This document shows positions 18,857-26,218 of a stretch of DNA of 64,000 nucleotides, in pieces (the stretch's first letter is position 1; each line of letters opens with the position of its first letter). The notes beneath the pieces are model-generated. The model was not told where the DNA came from. It ran no database searches and was given only the letters and a program-made list of their open reading frames with translations. The position numbers and the translations under genes are program-made. Source of the stretch: Kineosporia sp. NBRC 101731 (GTDB lineage: Bacteria; Actinomycetota; Actinomycetes; Actinomycetales; Kineosporiaceae); NCBI RefSeq assembly GCF_030269305.1, contig NZ_BSTC01000001.1, forward strand, positions 1,439,467 to 1,503,466. Reading direction: 5' to 3'.

Positions 18857-20182
18857 TCAGCGGCGTGGAATTTCGGGGGAGGCGGAATCGAGGGGCACGG
18901 CGTGGGCCCGGACCAGGCCCAGTTCGGCGGATTCCCGGGGAAGCACGGAATTGAGGGCCCACTCGGTGGCGGTGCGGACGCGGTTACCCGGCATCGAGAG
19001 CAGGTGGTAGCCACGGGTCACGGCCTTGGCGGGGAGGCCGGACAGGGGGATCCGCAACGGGTTCGCAGCTGCCTGCGTGCCGCCGAGGTCAACGACGAAG
19101 CCCAGGTCGTGGTGCTTGTAGGCCTTGCGCTCGCCGTGCCCGAAGGAGGCCGCGACGTTGGCCGCGGCGCGTTTGCCCTGACGGGTGGCGTGCTGGGCAG
19201 TCATGGCCGTGGCCTCGCCGGGCCGGGTCAGGTCGGGGACGGCGGCAATGTCGCCGCACGCAAAGATCTCGGGATGCCCCGGAACGTTGAGGTATTCGTC
19301 AACCACGAGGCGTCCTTTATCGGCCGGCAGACCGAGGTCGGATACCAGTGGGTCGGGCTGCACACCGACGCACCAGATCAGACTGCGGGTGCGCACGAAG
19401 TCTCCGTTGGTGAGCAGAACCCCCTCGGGTGTGGCCTCTTTCACCGACTCGCCCATCATCACCTCGACACCGCGGCGGCGCAGCACCCGGTCTGAAGACT
19501 TCGACAGTCGCTGATCGAGCGAGGGGAGTACCCGCTCCGCGGTGTCGAGCAGCAGCCATCGCACCTTCTGACCCGCCAGCCGGGGCCGGTCGGCCAGTAG
19601 GACATCCGTGATCAGAGGGCCCTGCGCCGCTACCTCTGTGCCCGTGTACCCGGCACCGGCCACGACGAAGGTGCATCGCTGGTCACGCTCCGCCTGATCG
19701 TCGGTGGTGTCGGCGAGCGCGATCTGCCGGACGATGTGGTCGCGCAGGTAGACCGCCTCGGGGATGCCCCGGAAACCGTGGGCGTATTCGTCCACACCCG
19801 GCACGGGCAGCAACTTGTTCACGCTGCCCGCGGCGATCACGAGCCGGTCGTAGCCCAGCGTGCCCTTCTGATCCTCGGCATCGACATAGGTCACCGCCCG
19901 GGCCTTGAGGTCGATGCCCTCCACCGATCCGAGCACGAGCCGCACCTTCGGCAGCGTCTGTGACAGGGACACCGTAATCCGGCGGGGATCCAGCACCCCG
20001 GCCGCCACCTCGGGCAAGAGCGGCAGGTAGAGGAAGTAGTTGGTCGGGTTGATCAGGACGATCTCGACGGCCTCACCTGCGGTTCGGCTCAGCCCACGGG
20101 CAGCCTCGAACCCGGCGAAGCCCGCCCCCACAACAACGATTCTCGCGCGCCGACGATGGGCGAAGGCAGCATCCGTCATCAT
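18857..20182 (-). CDS. ndh: Type II NADH dehydrogenase (Ndh)
   Basis: This 441-residue membrane-associated flavoprotein transfers electrons from NADH to quinone without proton pumping. FAD binding is seen at VVVGAGFAGFEAARG (GAGFAG 19-24) and NAD binding at VVAGAGYTGTEVA (GAGYTG 176-181). The C-terminal FAD motif is FACGDIAAV. The quinone-side AAGS and the AQHATRQGKRAAANV helix are conserved. Two adjacent ATG codons (20182 and 20179) could start it. It ends 230 bases upstream of the hydrolase gene; no operon partner is evident. Confidence 0.9.
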   Translation of the reverse strand: MMTDAAFAHRRRARIVVVGAGFAGFEAARGLSRTAGEAVEIVLINPTNYFLYLPLLPEVAAGVLDPRRITVSLSQTLPKVRLVLGSVEGIDLKARAVTYVDAEDQKGTLGYDRLVIAAGSVNKLLPVPGVDEYAHGFRGIPEAVYLRDHIVRQIALADTTDDQAERDQRCTFVVAGAGYTGTEVAAQGPLITDVLLADRPRLAGQKVRWLLLDTAERVLPSLDQRLSKSSDRVLRRRGVEVMMGESVKEATPEGVLLTNGDFVRTRSLIWCVGVQPDPLVSDLGLPADKGRLVVDEYLNVPGHPEIFACGDIAAVPDLTRPGEATAMTAQHATRQGKRAAANVAASFGHGERKAYKHHDLGFVVDLGGTQAAANPLRIPLSGLPAKAVTRGYHLLSMPGNRVRTATEWALNSVLPRESAELGLVRAHAVPLDSASPEIPRR

Positions 20183-20230
20183 GATGCGACCCTAGATCGG
20201 ACCCCGGCCGCCTGCCTCTTCTCCTGTCAC

Positions 20231-20950
20231 CTAGGGCGTTGTGCCAGACGATTCCAGCTGCAGCAGCGTCTGCTTGGCAGCCGGCCCGCCGACGTACTGA
20301 CCCATCGTGCCGTCGCTGCGCACCACCCGGTGGCACGGGACCACGACCGGCAGGGGATTCCGGGCGCAGGCCGTGCCCACGGCTCGCACGGCCTTGGGGC
20401 TGCCCGCGGCCACCGCGACCGCGGCGTAACTGGCTGTGCTGCCGTACGCGAGAGTCTGCAGGTGGGTGAGCACGCTGTGCCGAAAGCTGCCGGAGGCCAA
20501 GCGAAGATCGAGCATGAGGTCGAAGTGCTGCCGCCCCCCGTGCAGGTACTCGTCGATCTGGTGAGCGGCCAGGTCGAGCTGCGCCGGAGCATGAAGAACC
20601 CGCGGCCCGACACGATCGGCCAGGTCGGTCAGCACCTTCTCATGACCCTCCACCGCGAATGCCACCCGGACCAGCCCTTGCGGCGTCGCCGCCAGCAGCA
20701 ACGGGCCCAGCTCCGTATCGATCGTGCGGTAGGCGACATCGAGCAGGTCGTGCTCACCGGCCGCACGGGCGAGCCGCGCTCGCAACACGGCCTGCTGATC
20801 CGCAGGAGCGGCGCCGGGCCCGAAGCCCTTCCCATGCTCGGTGAGTCCACGGTCGAGCAGGTCGGTCAGTGCATGCTCGACGGCACTCATCTCCACCGCG
20901 TCGAGCTCGGATGTCTTTTCAGGGAACGTCTCGTCGGTGGTGGGCAGCAT
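20231..20950 (-). CDS. ogt: Methylated-DNA--protein-cysteine methyltransferase (Ogt)
   Basis: Ogt repairs O6-alkylguanine by irreversible transfer of the alkyl group to its own Cys. The 239-residue protein has the signature VVVPCHRVVRSDG (PCHR acceptor motif), the DNA-recognition helix GSTASYAAVAVAAGSPKAVRAVG and about 70 extra N-terminal residues before the usual domain. ATG at 20950 is preferred because AAGGAGG lies 6 bases upstream. A longer GTG start at 21019 would overlap the sigma-factor stop as GTGA. It forms an operon with the upstream sigma-factor gene. Confidence 0.9.
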   Translation of the reverse strand: MLPTTDETFPEKTSELDAVEMSAVEHALTDLLDRGLTEHGKGFGPGAAPADQQAVLRARLARAAGEHDLLDVAYRTIDTELGPLLLAATPQGLVRVAFAVEGHEKVLTDLADRVGPRVLHAPAQLDLAAHQIDEYLHGGRQHFDLMLDLRLASGSFRHSVLTHLQTLAYGSTASYAAVAVAAGSPKAVRAVGTACARNPLPVVVPCHRVVRSDGTMGQYVGGPAAKQTLLQLESSGTTP

Positions 20951-21015
20951 GGCGGCCTCCTTGCGGGTCGAAAGCTCGGCGCGATGGTGAAAAACGTTCA
21001 GGACGTGGTGGTTGG

Positions 21016-21624
21016 TCACGACGGCTCCGATGTCACGGCAGGCGGCTGGGGCTGAAAGATGTTTCGCAGCGTGGCGATACCGTCAGCAGCGGCCCGGCGG
21101 GCGGCGGCCACCGAACAATCGAGGATGGCGGCGACCTCGGCATAGGGAAGCCCTGCCACATGGTGATATGCGACGGCCTGGCGTTGTCGTAGGGGCAGGG
21201 CCAGCACGGCCGGCCACGGATCGAGCATGTGATCGGCGTTCGGTACGGCGCCGACCACCTCAACCCCGTTCAGCTCGGTCCCGCGTCCCTGAGCGATGGT
21301 GTGGCCCAGCACGATCTCGTCGATGTCGGGTGGATCGTCGGGAGGATCAGTCCCGGCCGGGAGCTCGGGCACCGGCATGGGGTGGCGCGAGGCCAACCGG
21401 ATCTGATCGATGGCCTTGCGATGGGCGATGGTGACCAGCCAGGCCTCGACGTCGCTGTCGGGAGCCAGCCGGGGATAGGCCCTCAGCGCGGCGAGAAAGG
21501 TCTCTGACCAGGCATCGTCGGCAGCGATCGGGCCGACGACCGCACGACAGACCCGCAGGACGGTGGGCCCGTGGCGCTCGACCACGCGCTCGAAAGGTTC
21601 TCGCTTCACAATAGGTAAACGCAC
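21016..21624 (-). CDS. ECF-type sigma-70 family RNA polymerase sigma factor
   Basis: This sigma factor of about 202 residues has region 2 (VVERHGPTVLRVCRAVVG, AADDAWSETFLAALRAYPRL, WLVTIAHRKAIDQIR). An acidic Pro/Asp-rich linker leads to region 4 (LPLRQRQAVAYHHVAGLPYAEVAAILDCSVAAARRAAADGIATLR). The frame is open to 21753, but an in-frame GTG at 21624 (or 21609) is preferred because a longer form would overlap the divergent GNAT gene. No anti-sigma gene is adjacent. Its coupling to ogt suggests it may control alkylation-repair genes; this is inference. Confidence 0.82.
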   Translation of the reverse strand: MRLPIVKREPFERVVERHGPTVLRVCRAVVGPIAADDAWSETFLAALRAYPRLAPDSDVEAWLVTIAHRKAIDQIRLASRHPMPVPELPAGTDPPDDPPDIDEIVLGHTIAQGRGTELNGVEVVGAVPNADHMLDPWPAVLALPLRQRQAVAYHHVAGLPYAEVAAILDCSVAAARRAAADGIATLRNIFQPQPPAVTSEPS

Positions 21625-21697
21625 CCCAAGACCCGAACGTGAGGTCTCGTCCCCGACAATTTCCTGGCACTCACCCCCGGAACCGTCATGAGGATAG

Positions 21698-22240
21698 ATG
21701 CCCCAGGAACCCGTCGTCGTGCGTCCGCGTGCCGAAACCGATGTGAGGGCCACGGCCGTACAGCTCCGCCGGGTGCACGAGCGGGACGGCTATCCCTTGC
21801 TCTGGCCGGACGACCCCCAGAAATGGCTGAGCCCGCCGGGAACCGTCACGGCCTGGGTGGCGGTGGAAACAGACGGCCTCGTCCTGGGGCACCTCTGTGT
21901 CGTGACGGGTGTCGACGATCCCGCGGTGACGGACCTGGCACGGTCCACCGGCCGGACCGAGTCGGAACTCGCGGGCGTCTCCCGACTGTTCGTCGCCCCG
22001 GCCGCCCGGGGAAGGGGACTGCGCCTGGGCGAACGGTTGCTGGAGGAGGCTCGCGCGTGGGCCCGTGACCACGACCGGCTGCTGATGCTCGACGTGGTGG
22101 AGGACGGCGGGTCGGCCGTGGCCCTGTACGAGCGCCTCGGCTGGCAGCAGGCAGACCGGAGGGTCGCGGACTGGGCCACCCCGGACGGTCGGTACCTGCC
22201 GATGCGGATCTACCTCGCCCCGCCATACCCCCGGACCTGA
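21698..22240 (+). CDS. GNAT-family N-acetyltransferase
   Basis: This 180-residue acetyltransferase uses acetyl-CoA. Motif A is VSRLFVAPAARGRGLRLGERLL and motif B is ALYERLGW. The substrate is unknown; GNAT proteins of this size modify small amines, antibiotics or protein N-termini. The ATG at 21698 has GAGGA a few bases upstream. It is divergent from the sigma-ogt operon with about 70 bases between, so the genes may share a regulatory region. Confidence 0.85.
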   Translation: MPQEPVVVRPRAETDVRATAVQLRRVHERDGYPLLWPDDPQKWLSPPGTVTAWVAVETDGLVLGHLCVVTGVDDPAVTDLARSTGRTESELAGVSRLFVAPAARGRGLRLGERLLEEARAWARDHDRLLMLDVVEDGGSAVALYERLGWQQADRRVADWATPDGRYLPMRIYLAPPYPRT

Positions 22241-22262
22241 CCGGCCTGACCGGCCTGACCGG
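22236..22262 (+). repeat. Triplicated 9-bp tandem repeat
   Basis: CCTGACCGG is repeated three times in tandem, beginning inside the GNAT stop region. The 248-base gap up to the next gene holds this and a CGCACCC-rich stretch, but no gene. Confidence 0.7.
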
Positions 22263-22488
22263 CGAGGAGCGCCGCGGTTGTCGTGCACCCCGGTCCACGC
22301 ACCCCGCACGCACCCCGCACAAATCCCGGAACCAGGGCCGGCTCCCGGGAAACCCCTGGCCGGGAGCCCGGCCTCCCGACATCGCCAGGGCGGTGCGGGA
22401 CGGGACACGCCCTCGAACCGCCCCGGCACCCGAGGACACGACGGCCAGGACATGTGCACCAAGTGTCCCGACATGATTCGATGCCGAA

Positions 22489-23088
22489 GTGAACTCCATC
22501 AGTCGGGGCTGGCTGTTCATCATCCTGTTCGCCGGCGCCGCCCTGCTGTTCCTCGTGGCGCGTGGATACGGCGGCAGCGGCGACATCAGGGGTTCGGTCG
22601 AGAGCGAGACGACCAACCCCGGGATCCCCTATGCCGGAACGGCCACCGCGCCGGGCGGATCGACGGAGGAACCCGACGAACGACCGGCCGATCCCGGGCC
22701 CACCCGGAACAGCCGTCAGCCGGTCGGCAGCATCTACTCGACCGGTGAGCAGATCCTGCCGCTCGCGGGCGACACGAAAGACCTGGACACCTACGTCGGC
22801 GACCGCGCCACCGCCCGCGCGGTGCCGGTGCAGTCGGTGGACGCGGACGAGGGGTTCTGGGTCGGTACCGAGGGCGACCGCGTCTGGGTGCAACTGGTCG
22901 GTCCTCCACCGGAGTCCCCGTACCAGGTGCGGGCCGGCGACTCCGTCAGCTTCACCGGCACGGTGGTGGAGCACGACGCCGGCTTCGCGGCGACCGTGGG
23001 CGTGAACCGGGCCGACGGGTCGCGCTCGCTGACGTCGCAGGGAGCTCACATCGAGGTCCGGAAGAGCACTCTCACCCTCGCGCCCTGA
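22489..23088 (+). CDS. Membrane-anchored hypothetical protein, OB-fold-like domain
   Basis: The 199-residue protein has one N-terminal membrane segment (about residues 8-24, LFIILFAGAALLFLVARG). A Pro/Thr/Glu-rich linker leads to a beta-rich C-terminal domain of about 100 residues (VGDRATARAVPVQSV... VRAGDSVSFTGTVVEHD...). That pattern resembles small OB-fold domains of exported actinobacterial proteins. No catalytic motif is visible. The start is a GTG at 22489. Function unknown. Confidence 0.65.
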   Translation: MNSISRGWLFIILFAGAALLFLVARGYGGSGDIRGSVESETTNPGIPYAGTATAPGGSTEEPDERPADPGPTRNSRQPVGSIYSTGEQILPLAGDTKDLDTYVGDRATARAVPVQSVDADEGFWVGTEGDRVWVQLVGPPPESPYQVRAGDSVSFTGTVVEHDAGFAATVGVNRADGSRSLTSQGAHIEVRKSTLTLAP

Positions 23089-23163
23089 CCACCCGTTCGG
23101 GGCAGCGCGAACTTGAAGCGTTGACTACCTGGATCACCCGAACGGATCAGGGATGCTCTGCGC

Positions 23164-25302
23164 GTGAGGGCTCAGGCCGGGGCCCGACGTGTCGATAACC
23201 GGTGCGTGCCTCTCGCATCGACGGTTCTCGGAACCACGCTCTCGCCCGAGAAGATCGATCCCCGGCCCCGCGCGGCCCGGCCCGAGTTCCGGCCGGACAT
23301 CGAGGGGCTGCGGGCGATCGCGATCATCCTGGTGGTGCTCTACCACTGCGGCGTCAGCTCGTTCAGTGGCGGCTACGTGGGCGTCGACGTCTTCTTCGTC
23401 ATCTCCGGATTCCTCATCACCGGCCACCTGGCCCGCGAGGTGGAGGCCACGGGACGTCTGCACATCGGCCGCTTCTACGCCCGCCGTGCGATGCGGCTGC
23501 TGCCCGCGGCCACGCTGACGACCGTTGCCACGCTGCTCGCAGCCTGGTGGTGGCTGCCCTCGGTGCGGCTGAAAGACATCGCCACCGACGGCCTGGCGGC
23601 CACCGGCTACGTGCTGAACTACCGCCTGGCCGCGACCGGCACGCAGTACCGCGGCGAGGGCGATCTCCCCTCCCCGCTGCAGCACTTCTGGTCGCTCGGC
23701 GTGGAGGAGCAGTTCTACCTGGTCATCCCGCTGCTGCTGTTGATCACGGCAGTGCTGGTGAAACGCCGGTGGGCCTTCGTCGCGGTGATCACGCTGATCA
23801 CCGCAGCCTCGTTCGCCTGGTCGGTGATCTCCACCGGCCAGCTCGCCAACTGGGCCTACTTCGGTGCGCCGACCCGGGCCTGGGAACTCGGGGCCGGTGC
23901 CCTGCTCGCGCTCGCCCTGCCGCACACGCCCCGGCTGCCCGATCCGCTGGCCACGATGCTGCGGCTGGTCGGCCTGATCATGATCGTGGCCGCCGCCGTG
24001 AACTTCGACGACCGCACCCCGTTCCCGGGCTATCACGCCGGGCTGCCGGTGATGGGCGCGTTCCTGGTGATCGCCGCGGGCCGGGCCGCGAGCGGACGCC
24101 TGCTCAGCCACGGTGCGATGCGGGCCGTCGGGGCCCGCTCCTACTCCTGGTATCTCTGGCACTGGCCGGTGCTGCTCATCGGCCCGTACGCACTGGACGA
24201 GGACTTCGGCACCGGAAAGAAGCTCGTCGCCGCCGGCTGCGCCTACCTGATGGCCGTGATCAGCTTCGCGATGGTGGAGCGGCCCATGCACGAGGTCGGT
24301 CGCGAACGCTCCGGCTGGGGCCGCAATGCCATCACCGGGCTGTGTCTGATGGCCGTCGCCGCGGTGCTGGCCCTCCTGCTCCCGGTGCTTCCCGACCGCA
24401 CCCCGCACGGCACGGTGAACGCCGGCCGGGTGGAGCTGACCGGCAGTACGACGGCCCGGGAGAGACAGCTGGAACGCCGGCTCACCGCGGCCGTGAAGAA
24501 CGATGCGCTCCCGAAGAACCTCACGCCGAGCCTGGAGGGTGCGGCGCGCGACCTGCCGCCGGTCTATTTCGACGGCTGCCACCGCGAGCTCGAGGGGGTG
24601 ACCGCCCCTCGCTCGTGCGAGAACTTCGGCGACGCCTCCTCGAAGAGAGAGGTGGTGCTGTTCGGTGACTCGCACGCCGCGCAGTGGTGGCCGGCGATGA
24701 ATCAGATCTCGAAGCAGAAGAAGTGGCGCCTGGCGAGCTTCACCAAGAGTGCCTGCACCGCGGCCGACGTCACGATCTACCTGGAGCTGGTGAAGCGCAA
24801 CTACACCGAGTGCATCCAGTGGCGGAAGAACACCATCGCCCGGATCAACCAGATGAAGCCGGCCCTGGTGGTGATGTCGGCGAACGCGGACGGCGGCGAG
24901 GCCCTGAACGGTGACGGATCACAGGACGAGCGCTGGGTGGACGGCTGGCGCCGCAACGCCGAGGCGATCCAGGCCTCGGGCGCCAAGGTGGTCTACCTGG
25001 ACGACAGCGCCTGGCCGAAGGTGAACGTGCCGGAGTGCCTCTCGACCAAGCCCACCCAGATATCGGAGTGCGCCGCCAGCGAACGCCAGGCCACCACGGC
25101 CCCCGACCGGCGCAAGCTGCTCAGGGAGATGTTCGAGGACATCGGTGGCACGGTCGTCGATCCGATGCCCTGGTTCTGTGCCCGGAAGGGCTGCCCCACC
25201 GTCGTCGGCGACATGCTCGTCTACCAGGACGACAGCCACGTCACCCAGGTCTACGCCAAGTTCCTGGCGCCCATCCTCGGTGAGAAGCTCCGGCTGAAAT
25301 AG
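23164..25302 (+). CDS. OafA/YrhL-type acyltransferase with C-terminal SGNH domain
   Basis: This 712-residue integral membrane protein transfers acyl groups, usually O-acetylation, to cell-envelope glycans. The acyltransferase-3 domain (about 40-400) begins RPDIEGLRAIAI, with the catalytic His in VVLYHCG and the motif FFVISGFLITG; about ten membrane helices are visible. A C-terminal SGNH domain (about 490-710) has LFGDSHAAQW (Ser) and DDSHVT (Asp/His). Length and order match the OafA-SGNH fusion class. The start is GTG at 23164. The acceptor sugar cannot be inferred because no glycan genes are adjacent. Confidence 0.9.
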   Translation: MRAQAGARRVDNRCVPLASTVLGTTLSPEKIDPRPRAARPEFRPDIEGLRAIAIILVVLYHCGVSSFSGGYVGVDVFFVISGFLITGHLAREVEATGRLHIGRFYARRAMRLLPAATLTTVATLLAAWWWLPSVRLKDIATDGLAATGYVLNYRLAATGTQYRGEGDLPSPLQHFWSLGVEEQFYLVIPLLLLITAVLVKRRWAFVAVITLITAASFAWSVISTGQLANWAYFGAPTRAWELGAGALLALALPHTPRLPDPLATMLRLVGLIMIVAAAVNFDDRTPFPGYHAGLPVMGAFLVIAAGRAASGRLLSHGAMRAVGARSYSWYLWHWPVLLIGPYALDEDFGTGKKLVAAGCAYLMAVISFAMVERPMHEVGRERSGWGRNAITGLCLMAVAAVLALLLPVLPDRTPHGTVNAGRVELTGSTTARERQLERRLTAAVKNDALPKNLTPSLEGAARDLPPVYFDGCHRELEGVTAPRSCENFGDASSKREVVLFGDSHAAQWWPAMNQISKQKKWRLASFTKSACTAADVTIYLELVKRNYTECIQWRKNTIARINQMKPALVVMSANADGGEALNGDGSQDERWVDGWRRNAEAIQASGAKVVYLDDSAWPKVNVPECLSTKPTQISECAASERQATTAPDRRKLLREMFEDIGGTVVDPMPWFCARKGCPTVVGDMLVYQDDSHVTQVYAKFLAPILGEKLRLK

Positions 25303-25304
25303 CT

Positions 25305-26018
25305 CTACTCGCCCACCCAGCCGTGTCGCCGGGCCATCGTGACCACCGCGCGGCGCAGCTGGATGATCTGCTCACCGGTCAGGCTGGGCACCGACTCCAG
25401 ACACAGCTCCACCACCTCGACGCCGAGCGCATCGGGCGTGAGCGGTAGATGGGCGGGGGAGGCACCGTTGACCGGAGCGGTGCCGTTCATCGCGCTCAGC
25501 ACCGGGGCCGGGCTCGCGCCGTTCGCCGTGCGCTGCGGGGCGATGGTCGCCGGGGCGTGGGACGCGGCGGCCACGGTGGCCGGGGTCACCACCGGTGGGG
25601 TGGCAGTGACCACCGAGCCGTTGGCCCCGCTGGTGTGCGGCTGAGCACCGGGAGCACCGGGAACAGGGGACGCGGGATGCGGTTGCGGGGGAGCCGGCGC
25701 GGGTGGCGACGGGGCCGGGGCGACCGGGCTGACCGGGCCGTGCGTGGCCGCGGCCTGCATCGCGGGCGAGGGCATGGGAGCCGGTTTCGCGACCGGTGCG
25801 GGAACTCCCGAACGACCCTTGACCACCCGCACCGCCGTCGCCTTGAGGCCGCGCTCACCCTCGATCACGTCGAACTCCACCGGAACGCCCGGCTGGTACT
25901 GGTGCTTTTCCGCAAGCAACGCATTCGCGTGAAGAAAGACGTCTTCCCCACCCGAGTCCGGCGCAATGAAGCCGTACCCACGAATTTCGTCGAACCGCAG
26001 GATCTTTCCTGTCGCCAC
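25305..26018 (-). CDS. Cold-shock-domain protein with long Pro/Ala linker
   Basis: The protein of about 237 residues opens with a cold-shock domain (about 1-66) carrying RNP1-like GYGFIAPD and RNP2-like VFLHAN, so it binds single-stranded RNA or DNA. A low-complexity Ala/Pro/Thr linker of about 125 residues follows. The C-terminal 45-residue helical module (VELCLESVPSLTGEQIIQL...) is well ordered. GTG at 26018 is chosen because the cold-shock fold starts there and GAGAAGG lies upstream; an upstream ATG at 26102 would add 28 Arg-rich residues. The stop comes just after the acyltransferase stop on the other strand. Confidence 0.82.
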   Translation of the reverse strand: MATGKILRFDEIRGYGFIAPDSGGEDVFLHANALLAEKHQYQPGVPVEFDVIEGERGLKATAVRVVKGRSGVPAPVAKPAPMPSPAMQAAATHGPVSPVAPAPSPPAPAPPQPHPASPVPGAPGAQPHTSGANGSVVTATPPVVTPATVAAASHAPATIAPQRTANGASPAPVLSAMNGTAPVNGASPAHLPLTPDALGVEVVELCLESVPSLTGEQIIQLRRAVVTMARRHGWVGE

Positions 26019-26218
26019 AGCAGTCGCATCCTTCTCGTCGTCAGGTGCGCGAGGTGGCCGATAATAGCGGATCCGTCCTCGCTGAATCCTTCTGGCGGAC
26101 ACTCTTCCAGATAACAGAATGCCTGATCAGGGGGGCTGCGAGAACTTTCCGCCGGGGGTCGGAAATAACTCGCGAGTATCTTCGGGGTATAACGATGTCA
26201 GTGGACTTTCGGTTCCGT

